From: Fimenecus sp045633505
GTDB lineage: Bacteria; Bacillota; Clostridia; Oscillospirales; Acutalibacteraceae
Length of the DNA stretch: 13,191 nucleotides
NCBI GenBank assembly: GCA_045633505.1
Contig: JAZQYK010000062.1
Coordinates: 1 to 13,191, forward strand
Direction of reading: 5' to 3'
Part shown: piece after piece, positions 1 through 7,799 of the stretch
Numbering within the stretch: the stretch's first letter is position 1
How the letters are laid out: each line of letters starts with the position of its first letter
Program-made: the position numbers and the translations under genes
The notes under the pieces: model-generated
Databases searched by the model: none
Told to the model about the DNA's origin: nothing
What the model saw: only the letters and a program-made list of their open reading frames with translations

Positions 1-249
1 AATTGTTTTTTCAGAGTTTATACATCAGGAAGTTATCACGATGGATATGAAGTTGGTTATCACATTGAAAAAAAAGAAAACATCCTAAAGCAAATTTCGA
101 CTAGATTTAGTTATTATATATATGCAAGTGAAACGTTATACAATGAGAACTTAGCATTCGTTCTTGGTTTACCCGAAAATGATAATGTAAAAGAGATAAA
201 TCCCACATCCTATTTCGAAAGCGCAATATATGGAATAGAATACATATAA
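1..249 (+). CDS. 3' end of an unrecognised gene (partial)
   Basis: An open frame runs from base 1 to a TAA at 247-249 and gives the last 82 residues of a protein whose start lies outside the window. The residues are ordinary for a soluble protein, rich in Tyr, Glu, Lys and Asn, with no membrane segment or low-complexity run and no family motif I recognise. It ends with YGIEYI. A Rho-independent terminator follows at 341-371, which fits this being the last gene of a transcription unit. Function cannot be assigned. That it is a real coding end, rather than a chance frame, is inferred from the uninterrupted 82 codons and the terminator. Confidence 0.6.
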   Translation, partial: NCFFRVYTSGSYHDGYEVGYHIEKKENILKQISTRFSYYIYASETLYNENLAFVLGLPENDNVKEINPTSYFESAIYGIEYI

Positions 250-340
250 TTTCCCCACTTTGCTAACCACCACTCAGGCAGCTATCGCTGAAAACAAATA
301 ATTAAGTTATTTCATACGGAATAAACAATAAATAAACAGT

Positions 341-371
341 CCCCTTGGAGCAATCCAAGGGGATTTCTGTT
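341..371 (+). terminator. Rho-independent terminator
   Basis: A perfect 9-bp stem (CCCCTTGGA 341-349, TCCAAGGGG 354-362) with a GCAA loop is followed by a T-rich stretch (ATTTCTGTTG, then CAATTTTTC). It lies downstream of the partial gene and upstream of the CPBP gene. The same stem sequence with another loop recurs at 2644-2665. Confidence 0.75.
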
Positions 372-416
372 GCAATTTTTCTTTTTTAATGATATATTGT
401 GATTGAGGTGATTATT

Positions 417-1109
417 ATGAAAAAGATATTCGAAAAGCACGAAACGCTCTTTTGCATATTGCTGATAATCTTTTATCTTGTAATCAACTCTTTTTGTATT
501 CAGAATTTTGGAGATAACAGCCTCGGTAGTGTTATTGCTAATACGTTGCTTTCCTTGTTCTTAATCGGCATAATGCTCGCTTTGAAAAGCACGTCATATT
601 ACGGATTGACAAGGGTTAAAAACGCTAAAAAGTATTTATATTTTATCCCACTTGTCTTTATCGCAACAGTCAATTTGTGGAATGGCATTAACGTCAACAA
701 TTCCACAAGTGAAATAATATTCCATATTCTGACTATGATAAACATCGGTTTTTTAGAAGAAATCATTTTCAGAGGTTTCCTTTTCAGGATGATGGAAAAG
801 CAAAATCTTAAAATGGCTATACATATATCCGCAATAACCTTTGGGGTAGGGCATATTCTGAATTTGTTTAACGGAGCAGATTTAATACCGACCTTAATGC
901 AGATTTGCTATGCCATTTCAATCGGTTATCTGTTCGTGATTATATTTCATAAAAGCAAATCCCTTGTGCCTTGCATAATAACACATTCTATAATAAATTC
1001 TCTTTCTATATTCAACGTCGAAAACACATTGTCATTGTATATTATCCCTGTTGTTTTGACAGTATTGCCCATACTTTACGGAATATATATAACCAAAAAG
1101 GTTAGATAA
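417..1109 (+). CDS. CPBP family intramembrane metalloprotease
   Basis: A 230-residue polytopic membrane protein of the CPBP (CAAX protease and bacteriocin-processing, Rce1/Abi) family. Visible motifs are EEIIFRG (Glu114, Glu115, Arg119: the EExxxR motif), FGVGH with His146, and a further His at about 190 in ITHSIIN; together these make the usual membrane-embedded metal site. About six to seven hydrophobic segments are present. The family contains prenyl-protein endopeptidases and, in Firmicutes, proteins tied to bacteriocin self-immunity; which role applies here cannot be told, and no bacteriocin gene is seen nearby. The ATG at 417 is chosen because GAGGTG at 404-409 sits 7 bases upstream; an in-frame GTG at 399 has no such site. 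The gene appears monocistronic, lying after the 341-371 terminator. Confidence 0.9.
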   Translation: MKKIFEKHETLFCILLIIFYLVINSFCIQNFGDNSLGSVIANTLLSLFLIGIMLALKSTSYYGLTRVKNAKKYLYFIPLVFIATVNLWNGINVNNSTSEIIFHILTMINIGFLEEIIFRGFLFRMMEKQNLKMAIHISAITFGVGHILNLFNGADLIPTLMQICYAISIGYLFVIIFHKSKSLVPCIITHSIINSLSIFNVENTLSLYIIPVVLTVLPILYGIYITKKVR

Positions 1110-1635
1110 TAAAAATATCCCCATCGAGTAAAGCGTAATGTCGTTAGCGAAGGTTTTGTTTTAGCACAGAATAATATATCGAGATAGAACCGGCATCGCA
1201 TTTGTATGTACAAATGCACTTGGGCTGCAGCCCAAACCTACGAACAACAGAAAAGAGAAGATTCGTATATTGCCCAACTTCCCATAAGGATGTTGGGCAG
1301 TTTTATTCGCCCAAAAACTTGCGAAGCAAATAACACTCGGCTAAAAGCCGAATATCACTGCGTAGCAATATAACTCGCCGTTAGGCGAATAGAACTGTAG
1401 AAATGTTCTTAGAGAACATTTCTACAAAATCGGTGGGGAATTTTTATTCATAAATTGCTGACTTGATGATATTAAAAATCGGCAAATTATAGTCTGTCCG
1501 GATGTTTTATTGTAAGTGTAAGGCGAGACTCAGCGTCCCCTACAACTTTGCGTTCTGCATTCTGCATTCAATTTGCCAAACTACAATTTATAAAACACAT
1601 AATTATTCTTTATAGTAATCAAATAGCTTTTTGAA
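1110..1635. other. Intergenic region of consecutive hairpins, no gene
   Basis: No convincing coding frame. From 1198 to 1426 the DNA is a chain of inverted repeats (described as a separate feature). From 1500 to 1600 it carries AT-rich sequence plus a short segment reading AGGCGAGACTCAGCGTCCCC, then TTCTGCATTCTGCATTC, a 7-bp tandem. These look like remnants of dispersed non-coding repeats of the kind common between genes in gut Clostridia; that comparison is from memory, not a search. Confidence 0.6.
1198..1426. repeat. Array of seven small inverted repeats
   Basis: In order: GCATTTGTA/TACAAATGC (1198-1217); the 16-bp palindrome TTGGGCTGCAGCCCAA (1220-1235); TGCCCAAC/GTTGGGCA (1271-1299) followed by GTTTTATT; TTGC/GCAA (1319-1329); TCGGCT/AGCCGA (1337-1351); TCGCC/GGCGA (1375-1388); and a 14-bp stem with a 3-base loop at 1396-1426. 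A 3-bp TGC/GCA stem at 1359-1367 may be an eighth. The middle hairpins are separated by near-identical spacers (AATAACAC, ATATCAC, ATATAAC). The third could terminate the CPBP transcript, though it is 160 bases downstream and its T-run is weak. The regular spacer wording suggests a modular repeat, not independent terminators. Confidence 0.7.
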
Positions 1636-1664
1636 TTGACAAATCGTTCTTTAAGGGGTAATAT
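1636..1664 (+). promoter_or_regulatory. Sigma-A promoter of the membrane-anchored protein gene
   Basis: TTGACA (1636-1641), a 17-base spacer, then TAATAT (1659-1664). It lies about 34 bases ahead of the 1698 start codon, leaving room for a short leader with the AAAGGGG ribosome binding site. Confidence 0.8.
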
Positions 1665-1697
1665 AAGTTATGGGATTTATTTGAAAGGGGAATTCTT

Positions 1698-2624
1698 ATG
1701 TCAAAAAAAGTTTTAACTCCTGAACAGGCAGAAATTAAAGCTATGAAAAAAGCCAATGCAAGAAATCGTTGGAATAGCTTCTGGGCGATTTTACTTGCAG
1801 TTGCATTTGTTTTTGGTTTAGTTTCATTAGGAAAATCAAAAGGCGCTGAAAAAGCGGTAAATGCAGAAACCGAGATTACTGAAAACTCAGAAAATTCGGT
1901 TAATAATGATGCTCAGACATCTACACAAAACACTCAACAAGGCACTTCAACTGATGGGGCATCCAATACTCCCGTTGAAGATAAGGTTAATGCTGACGAG
2001 ATTTCTGATGACCCAACAAAATGGTCAAAAGAACAGATTGTTTATATGTATAAACAAGCGGCAACCAAATCTCACGACAAGGTTGAATCTTCACAGACAA
2101 TGACAATGCCGAAAATGGTAGTCAATGACGGTGACGGTGCTTTGGGCTTCTTTATCAATCTTGTTACTCCCGTTATTAACAGTGTTCTTGAAAAACAAGC
2201 TACTACATACGGTGGAATTACGGGTGGATATGCAAATCTTGTTGCTTCCGACGTTGACACTGCAAAAGCATACAAAGACGGGGACTATACCGTTATTGAA
2301 ATGAGAATGGTTGAACAAACAGACGGACTTTACGGCGATGCGCAGAGCGGTACCGTTGGCCACGCAATCAACGTTCTCGGTAACGTGGCAACAGCGGTTG
2401 AACAATTCCCTGACTTCGACATTAAATATGAAGAAGCAGACATTAAAATTCATTATGCTGACCCAATTGTTAAAGTAAGAATTAACAAAGACGGCATTAT
2501 TGAAAAAGGCACATGGAGTTATACTTCAGAAATTTATATCGCACATCTTCAGATTAACTCTGTTATGGTTGACAAGGCAGAAGCTGAAATTATTTACACT
2601 ATCGTTGTTGGTGGCGGTTTCTAA
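1698..2624 (+). CDS. Membrane-anchored extracytoplasmic protein, unknown function
   Basis: A 308-residue protein. Residues 1-25 are basic and cytoplasmic, 27-44 form one hydrophobic anchor (WAILLAVAFVFGLVSLG), 50-100 are a low-complexity Ser/Thr/Asn/Gln/Glu linker, and 105-308 make a folded, beta-rich domain starting at KWSKEQIVYMYKQA and ending in VVGGGF. There is no lipobox and no signal peptidase site, so it probably stays in the membrane with its C-terminal domain outside. I do not recognise a named domain; the KWSKEQIVxxY start and the repeated 'alternating charge' strands are typical of conserved clostridial proteins of unknown function. The start is fixed by AAAGGGG (1684-1690) 7 bases before ATG. 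It has its own promoter at 1636-1664 and a terminator at 2644-2671, so it is a single-gene unit. Confidence 0.88.
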   Translation: MSKKVLTPEQAEIKAMKKANARNRWNSFWAILLAVAFVFGLVSLGKSKGAEKAVNAETEITENSENSVNNDAQTSTQNTQQGTSTDGASNTPVEDKVNADEISDDPTKWSKEQIVYMYKQAATKSHDKVESSQTMTMPKMVVNDGDGALGFFINLVTPVINSVLEKQATTYGGITGGYANLVASDVDTAKAYKDGDYTVIEMRMVEQTDGLYGDAQSGTVGHAINVLGNVATAVEQFPDFDIKYEEADIKIHYADPIVKVRINKDGIIEKGTWSYTSEIYIAHLQINSVMVDKAEAEIIYTIVVGGGF

Positions 2625-2636
2625 AATATTTATATA

Positions 2637-2671
2637 AAAAAATCCCCTTGGATTAGTCCAAGGGGATAAAT
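2637..2671. terminator. Bidirectional terminator between convergent genes
   Basis: Stem CCCCTTGGA (2644-2652) / TCCAAGGGG (2657-2665), loop TTAG. On the plus strand it is followed by ATAAATTTTT; on the minus strand by seven T's. It therefore serves both the 1698-2624 gene and the convergent arabinofuranosidase gene. Confidence 0.88.
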
Positions 2672-2677
2672 TTTTGC

Positions 2678-5443
2678 TTATTTTGTTTTAAGTCGGATTG
2701 CGGTTACCGAATAAGCAGGAATTGTGTAATTGAATTGTGATGAAACACCGTCAAGTGTAAATTCTTTCATTGTAAGATGTGTGCTTTCATCTGCACCAAG
2801 CACGTTATCGTCTTCCAATGAATTACCTGCAACCTGATTTACAATTGCTTGAGACTCGATTTCAATGTTTGCAATATCAACAGCCACTATTTTAGCATTT
2901 TCCGTTGTGTTTACAAATTTGATAATAATATCGCCGTTGTCATCAGTGCTTACAACCGTGTATGTTTCAGCTTCTGATTCTGAACCGAAATTGTAATCCA
3001 CAATAAGCTCATCGTCAATATAACCCTTTACACGAGTGCCCTTAACCTCAATTGTAATTTTATAAGTTTTGCCTGTTTCAACCGTGAAATCTGTAATTGT
3101 TCCGAGAATTTCACCTGTTTTTGAATTGTTTTCAATTCTTTGGAAGGCTGAACGGGTATTACCCCAACCGCCGATATTCCAGAAAATATTGTTGTCAGTA
3201 CCCTGAACTGCAAAAGGAATCAAGAACCCTTCTTCACCGCTGAGCTTTGTAGCTTCAACCGTGTACGTATAATTTTCCCAATCACTTTCGCCGAAATAAG
3301 CAACACTGCCTGTGTCAGAATATTCCATTTCAGTAGTCGTGTTTGTGAGAGCGCCGTCTTTGATTTTCCATTTGCCGTCAGTCGGGAATTCCCATTTTGA
3401 TTTTGAGAACATACCGCAATCGTCAGAGGCAATAACGTCACCTGTCGTGTTGTCCGTGATTACAATGTTGTCAAATTTTGCTGACGTGTACCAAGTGCCA
3501 ACGCCAACTGCACCCTTGAGACTTTCTTGAGCAATTTTTGCACCGTCAAGAGAATGGTCAATAATCTTTGTGCCCTGATTAAGTGAGAAAAGTTTCTGTA
3601 CGTGATAACTGATTGAACCCATTGCCGTGTCATTGTCAAACCAGATAAGGTTTGGTGCCCAATGACGAGCAACACCACTACTGAAAAGCGGAGCATAAGC
3701 CGCCATTTCAACAATATCGCCGTTTCTCTCAAGACCGGTCATATATGCCGCCTCAGCAAGCGCTGATTTAAGAGTATTACTCTTTGCCGCATATTCGCCA
3801 AGGAACACTTTGATTGCGCCGCCATAGATTGTATCGGTCATTTCTTCAACGGTTCTCTTGTAATTTTCAGAATTGTAATAATCTGTATTTTTAAGGAACC
3901 ATTCAGGGTCGTTATAATAATGCTGGTCAATTGCACCTGCAAAATCTTTAGCATCATTCGAGTTCATTTCTTTAAGTTCGTTTTGTGCATACTGATATGA
4001 CGGAAGGTGATTGCCGCCGTGAGTTGCATCGGAAGCACCTGATGAATAAATAAGTTCAAGACCCTTATAAAGCTCAGGATTTTCAGCCTTTGCCTTGTTG
4101 AATGCGTCAAGGAATGCGCTGTATCTTTCAAAATAATCCGTATTTTCATTTTCATTACCGATACAGATATATTTAAGCTCAAACGGTTCAGGATGGCCTA
4201 AAGATGCACGAACCTTACCCCAAGTAGAGTTTACGTCGCCGCGGCAGAATTCAACCAAATCGAGCATATCCTGAATGTATTGCTGGAACAACTCGCTGTT
4301 CATATCAACAGGGCCTTTGCCACGCATCTGGCAATAAAGACCGCAGTTAAGAACGGGAACGCCGACAGCACCGATATCTTCACAAAGTAAGAAATATTCA
4401 TAGAAACCAAGTCCATAAGAGAAAAAGCTTGGATATTGGTCTTCAGTTGTTGCTAAATCCGTCCAGATGCTTATACCTTGAGTTCTTGCGGCAACGTCGC
4501 CGTATTTACCGTTAAATTCAAGCGGAAGTCCGTCGTCACCAACACCGATTGAATCCTTCCAGTCATAACCAGTCATTTCGTCATAGCCTTCAATGACGCA
4601 ACCGCCGGGGAAACGAAGGAATTTAGGCTGCATATCTTCAAGAAGCTGACCCAAATCCTTTCTCATACCGTTTTCTCTGCCCTTATACGTATCTTCAGGG
4701 GAAAGTGAAATCATATCAAAGTGAGCCTCACCGTTGCCTATAAGTACCTGAAGCGTTACACCCGCATTAGCATCAACGGATGATGTGAGCTGTGCAGAAT
4801 ATTTCTGCCAACCGTCAGTAATGCTTTCAACGGTTGCTGTGCCGACAACCTGACCGTTAACGGCAAGGTTGGCTACAACAGAGCCTGAATATCCTGACGG
4901 AGCTTTTGCATAGAACGTAAGGTTATATTTAGCGTCTTTGCTTATTGCCATACCGTCAAGAAAGCCTTTGTTTTCAATACCCGCAGGACTGTCAGAAGCA
5001 TTGTTTATAATAAGATAGCTTGGATTGTTTTCATTAAGGCAATCCTTTGAAATTTGAGTAACCTTGATTTCAGCGTTATTCACCGCATTCCAATTATAAA
5101 GGTTATCTCCTGCGGCTAAAGCAGTAAACTCGAATGAACGGTTTGCTACCATTTCGGCATAAAGACCGCCGTCAGCGGCAAAGTTGATATCTTCAAAGAA
5201 AATACCGAAAAGCAAGTCGCTGATATCGTGAATTTCATCAGCGGCATCAACGCTTAAATTATAGTTGGCATTGTCAATATCATAAGCACCAACAGAATTT
5301 GCACCCTCGTTGTTAACAACGATTTCTTCGGGCTCATCAGTCTTCGGCTCTTCTTCATTGTTGGTACATCCTGTAAAAACAGATAAAAGCACAATGACAA
5401 GCGCAAGAGTGATGCCTATAATTTTCAAAAAGGACTTTTTCAT
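2678..5443 (-). CDS. Exported GH51 alpha-L-arabinofuranosidase (lipoprotein)
   Basis: A 921-residue enzyme that would release terminal arabinofuranose from arabinoxylan or arabinan side chains at the cell surface. Residues 1-26 are a lipoprotein signal (basic MKKSFLK, hydrophobic core, VFTGC with Cys26), then an acidic linker. The GH51 signature LFGIFFEDINFAADGGLYAE begins near residue 78; about 100-248 is a CBM4/9-like beta domain inserted after it. The catalytic barrel follows, with FLRFPGG near 275, the acid/base Glu431 in IGNENEN and the nucleophile Glu550 in FLGEYA. Residues about 655-840 resemble a LamG/concanavalin-like domain inserted before the C-terminal beta domain, so the protein is longer than simple GH51 enzymes (about 500). 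The ATG at 5443 has AAAGGGGA 7 bases upstream; an in-frame extension 20 codons longer would start inside the promoter. Ends at the shared terminator. Confidence 0.95.
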   Translation of the reverse strand: MKKSFLKIIGITLALVIVLLSVFTGCTNNEEEPKTDEPEEIVVNNEGANSVGAYDIDNANYNLSVDAADEIHDISDLLFGIFFEDINFAADGGLYAEMVANRSFEFTALAAGDNLYNWNAVNNAEIKVTQISKDCLNENNPSYLIINNASDSPAGIENKGFLDGMAISKDAKYNLTFYAKAPSGYSGSVVANLAVNGQVVGTATVESITDGWQKYSAQLTSSVDANAGVTLQVLIGNGEAHFDMISLSPEDTYKGRENGMRKDLGQLLEDMQPKFLRFPGGCVIEGYDEMTGYDWKDSIGVGDDGLPLEFNGKYGDVAARTQGISIWTDLATTEDQYPSFFSYGLGFYEYFLLCEDIGAVGVPVLNCGLYCQMRGKGPVDMNSELFQQYIQDMLDLVEFCRGDVNSTWGKVRASLGHPEPFELKYICIGNENENTDYFERYSAFLDAFNKAKAENPELYKGLELIYSSGASDATHGGNHLPSYQYAQNELKEMNSNDAKDFAGAIDQHYYNDPEWFLKNTDYYNSENYKRTVEEMTDTIYGGAIKVFLGEYAAKSNTLKSALAEAAYMTGLERNGDIVEMAAYAPLFSSGVARHWAPNLIWFDNDTAMGSISYHVQKLFSLNQGTKIIDHSLDGAKIAQESLKGAVGVGTWYTSAKFDNIVITDNTTGDVIASDDCGMFSKSKWEFPTDGKWKIKDGALTNTTTEMEYSDTGSVAYFGESDWENYTYTVEATKLSGEEGFLIPFAVQGTDNNIFWNIGGWGNTRSAFQRIENNSKTGEILGTITDFTVETGKTYKITIEVKGTRVKGYIDDELIVDYNFGSESEAETYTVVSTDDNGDIIIKFVNTTENAKIVAVDIANIEIESQAIVNQVAGNSLEDDNVLGADESTHLTMKEFTLDGVSSQFNYTIPAYSVTAIRLKTK

Positions 5444-5467
5444 CACAATTCCCCTTTTCTGTTTATT

Positions 5468-5489
5468 TAAAACAATTATAATTGTTTTA
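5468..5489. promoter_or_regulatory. 22-bp palindrome overlapping the GH51 promoter (putative operator)
   Basis: The bases TAAAACAATTA / TAATTGTTTTA form a perfect 22-bp palindrome centred at 5478/5479. It covers the -10 box (5475-5480) and about half of the spacer of the arabinofuranosidase promoter. A dimeric repressor bound there would block polymerase. No regulator gene is adjacent, and AT-rich palindromes can occur by chance, so the operator role is inferred. Confidence 0.5.
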
Positions 5490-5503
5490 CTTGCCCGTGT
5501 CAA
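5475..5503 (-). promoter_or_regulatory. Consensus sigma-A promoter of the arabinofuranosidase gene
   Basis: On the minus strand TTGACA (5503-5498), a 17-base spacer, then TATAAT (5480-5475): a perfect match to both boxes at ideal spacing. Transcription would start about 25 bases before the ATG at 5443. Confidence 0.92.
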
Positions 5504-5524
5504 TTAAAAAAGAGGGGATAGGGA

Positions 5525-5594
5525 GACACTTTATAAAGAAGTGTTCTCCTTGCTTTCTTTTTTTATAAAAATTAACACTTTCGGTTGAAAGTGT
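5525..5594. repeat. Two hairpins behind the GH51 promoter
   Basis: The first inverted repeat (GGAGACACTT against AAGTGTTCTCC, one bulged base) is followed on the plus strand by TTGCTTTC and a T-run, so it would read as a plus-strand terminator, yet no plus-strand gene precedes it. The second, ACACTTTC (5575-5582) / GAAAGTGT (5587-5594) with a GGTT loop, sits at the end of the decayed minus-strand frame. Confidence 0.5.
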
Positions 5595-5800
5595 CATAGT
5601 GGGTTCCGTCCTTTTGAGCACTCTGTAATTCACCGAAGCTTGAAATCAGAGGTGAATCAAATTTGCGTTTTCCATAACTGTATTCAGTGTGCAGAGAATA
5701 CTTTTAACCTGTGTCTATTTCATTTTTGTCAAGGTGAGTTGCAATCTCTTTTATATCGGAAGTGAATCCGTCAGGGTATGGAACTTCGTTGTACTCAACA
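5572..5800 (-). pseudogene. Remnant of an unrecognised gene
   Basis: On the minus strand a frame with protein-like composition reads EYNEVPYPDGFTSDIKEIA, continues to KNEIDTG, meets TAA at 5706-5704, and goes on in the same frame as KYSLHTEYSYGKRKFDSPL to QSAQKDG before ending at 5572-5574. It has no start codon or ribosome binding site. It begins within the MATE terminator and happens to share the MATE frame. The codon choice and two uninterrupted halves joined by one stop suggest a C-terminal fragment inactivated by a nonsense change (TAA where TAC or TAT would restore reading). I cannot name the parent family. Confidence 0.45.
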
Positions 5801-5832
5801 AAAATAAAAGCAACAGCGAAATACTGTTGCTC
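5795..5832 (-). terminator. Terminator of the kinase-MATE operon
   Basis: Stem AGCAACAG (5809-5816) / CTGTTGCT (5824-5831) directly after the MATE stop codon; reading on the minus strand it is followed by TTTTATTTTTG. The left arm and T-run (5795-5816) recur exactly at 7781-7802. Confidence 0.88.
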
Positions 5833-7203
5833 TTACTTCTGTTTTTTTAATACTGACGTATCATCATTTGCCAATTTGAATTTATGTTGTTTTTTTATAT
5901 AAATTATTATAAGTGGGATGTCGGCAAGAAGCCATGCAGCAGGTCCTGCGTAGCATATAGCATCAAAGCCGAGAAGTGGTGTGAAAATAAACGCTACTGA
6001 TAATCTTCCGAAAAGTTCACCGATACCGGCAATAGAATTTGCGTATGTAAAGCCCATACCCTGAAGAGAATTTCGCATCACAAAAAGTATTGCAACAAGA
6101 CTGTAGCACTGTGCAATTGCAAGAATATATCTTTTTGCAGCAACCATTATTTCTCCGGTCATATTATTTCCGAATAGTGCGATTACAGGCTCAGCCGCAA
6201 AACAAAGAATCAGGCTCATAGCAACGGATACAAGCAAATCGAGAAGCAATATCTGTTTAACACCTTTTTTAATCCTGCTGTAATTTTCTGCTCCGTAATT
6301 TTGTCCCACAAAGGTTTGAGTTGCCACGCCAAGTCCGGACATAGGAATATTGGTGATTCCTTCTACTCTGGCTGCGGCTGTGAATCCTGCGATTACGTTT
6401 GTACCGAAAGAATTAACCACGCTTTGCAGACACATTGAACCGATAGAGGTTACAGTAAACTGAAGTGAAACGGGAATACCCATTCGGATTTGATAAAATG
6501 CCGTACGTTTGTTAAGTTTCAAATCAGACTTTTTCAGCTTAACGTTTTTGTTAAAACGGAAAACGTAAATTCCGTTGAGAAGGCATGCCGTACAATGAGA
6601 AATCAGAGTTGCCACAGCAGCACCTTCAACGCCAAGTGATAAATATTTTACAAAAATTATATCCAATATAAAATTGACAACTACACTGATACAGAAGAAA
6701 TACAGAGGCTTTTTGCTTTCACCTGTGCTTCGGGAAATTGCTGTGAAATTATTTGAAAGCATCTGGATAGGAACACCGTAATAAAGAATGTTGATATAAG
6801 ACGATGCAATATCTTTTATGTCGTCAGGCGTGCCTACAAGCTCAAGTAAAAATGGTGATATTATGTGGGATGTTATCATAATCACACAGCCGATAATAAA
6901 GGCAAGCAGAATACTGCTTCCTGCATAATGGCAAAGCTTACGTCTGTCACCTTCACCAAAAGCGTGAGCAACCGGTATGGTAAAGCCTGTGGTAAGCCCC
7001 AAAGCAGCACCTATTATAAATGAATTTATAGGACCTATACAGCCAACTGCTGCCAATGCCTGTTCACTTACATATCTGCCCACAATAATGTTGTCCACAA
7101 GAGAATAATTGTATTGCAACAGAGAGGATGCCATAATCGGCAATGCAAAAAGTATTATACTTTTCAATGGACTGTCCGTAAGCATTGAATACTGTTTTTT
7201 CAT
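5833..7203 (-). CDS. MATE family multidrug/cation exporter
   Basis: A 456-residue integral membrane protein, the usual length for the MATE (NorM/DinF-type) family, with about 12 hydrophobic segments in two homologous halves. The N-terminus carries the family pattern: ALPIMASSLLQYNYSLVDNIIVGR, then the AAVGCIGPI segment and the cytoplasmic loop AFGEGDRRK. The second half repeats this as VSLQFTVTSIGSMCLQSVV and FVGQNYGAEN. MATE proteins expel organic cations or other small molecules using a Na+ or H+ gradient; substrate cannot be read from sequence. AAAGGAG lies 6 bases before the ATG. The start is only 20 bases from the stop of the upstream kinase-like gene, so the two are very likely co-transcribed and end at the 5795-5832 terminator. 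Confidence 0.94.
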   Translation of the reverse strand: MKKQYSMLTDSPLKSIILFALPIMASSLLQYNYSLVDNIIVGRYVSEQALAAVGCIGPINSFIIGAALGLTTGFTIPVAHAFGEGDRRKLCHYAGSSILLAFIIGCVIMITSHIISPFLLELVGTPDDIKDIASSYINILYYGVPIQMLSNNFTAISRSTGESKKPLYFFCISVVVNFILDIIFVKYLSLGVEGAAVATLISHCTACLLNGIYVFRFNKNVKLKKSDLKLNKRTAFYQIRMGIPVSLQFTVTSIGSMCLQSVVNSFGTNVIAGFTAAARVEGITNIPMSGLGVATQTFVGQNYGAENYSRIKKGVKQILLLDLLVSVAMSLILCFAAEPVIALFGNNMTGEIMVAAKRYILAIAQCYSLVAILFVMRNSLQGMGFTYANSIAGIGELFGRLSVAFIFTPLLGFDAICYAGPAAWLLADIPLIIIYIKKQHKFKLANDDTSVLKKQK

Positions 7204-7223
7204 TATAGCTCCTTTATCGCTTG

Positions 7224-7739
7224 TTACAAGTTTATATCAATCTCATATTTATCATCAATGAGGATGTAGTTTGCGTTGTGCTGTTGGGCGAGGGTTAGCA
7301 TTTCTGAATTGGCTGCTAACAGATTTTCCATAGTACACCATTCATCATCCAAGCGATTTTCGATGGTGTTGGCGTATTTTTTGATATCGTGAAAATGATT
7401 CTTTATATAATTTTCACTCATTATGAGACAGTAATATTTTATGTTGTCGAGATATTCTTTCTCAAAATCCTTTGCCCAGTCGAATGGGATATAACAACCC
7501 TCAACGATTAAATTCTGCTTGTTTTCAATGGCAGTTTTAATCATTTCACGAACAATGGGCCATAAATATTCAGTTAGTTTATCGTCATCACTCATTGGTG
7601 TAAGGTCTGTGTTGCCACTGCGGATTAATCCCATTTTCAGATGGTCGATTGAAAGATAGGGATATTTGTATTTTTCAAGGAGTTTTTGAGCAAGTGCAGT
7701 CTTACCCACGTGTGATGTGCCTGTAATTAAAATAATCAT
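7224..7739 (-). CDS. Small P-loop kinase-like NTPase
   Basis: A 171-residue soluble protein beginning with MIILITGTSHVGKTALA. GTSHVGKT (residues 7-14) is a Walker A motif, and YLSIDHLKMGLIRSG near 30 has the small-kinase 'DxxK...R' layout. NLIVEGCYIPF near 90 is a hydrophobic strand ending in an acidic residue. Fold and length match the adenylate-kinase/shikimate-kinase-like small-molecule kinases, often labelled AAA_33 or 2-phosphoglycerate-kinase-like; the substrate is unknown. The ATG at 7739 is preceded by AGGTG at good spacing; a TTG start at 7760 is open but has no better site. It is the first gene of a likely two-gene unit with the MATE exporter, which raises, but does not prove, a role linked to the exported compound, for example drug phosphorylation. 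Confidence 0.82.
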   Translation of the reverse strand: MIILITGTSHVGKTALAQKLLEKYKYPYLSIDHLKMGLIRSGNTDLTPMSDDDKLTEYLWPIVREMIKTAIENKQNLIVEGCYIPFDWAKDFEKEYLDNIKYYCLIMSENYIKNHFHDIKKYANTIENRLDDEWCTMENLLAANSEMLTLAQQHNANYILIDDKYEIDINL

Positions 7740-7771
7740 TTTTAACACCTGTAATTTCAATAACTGAAATA

Positions 7772-7799
7772 ATTATACCATCAACAAAAATAAAAGCAA
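7772..7799 (-). promoter_or_regulatory. Extended -10 promoter of the kinase-MATE operon
   Basis: On the minus strand TGG-TATAAT (-10 at 7777-7772) has the TGn extension. A weak -35, TTGCTT (7799-7794), lies 16 bases upstream inside the terminator-like hairpin at 7796-7815. The start codon follows about 33 bases downstream of the -10. Confidence 0.55.

Noticed and set aside
370..398. Possible promoter TTGCAA-N17-TATATT before the CPBP gene
   Set aside because: The predicted start would fall on the ribosome binding site at 404-409, leaving no leader, and the -35 overlaps the T-rich tail of the terminator. Kept only as a weak possibility.
2072..2453. Minus-strand open frames inside the membrane-anchored protein gene
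   Set aside because: Shadows of the plus-strand gene, without start signals or recognisable domains.
5444..5503. 20-codon N-terminal extension of the arabinofuranosidase
   Set aside because: It would start at the -35 box of the gene's own promoter and would place a non-signal stretch before the lipoprotein signal; the ATG at 5443 has a good ribosome site.
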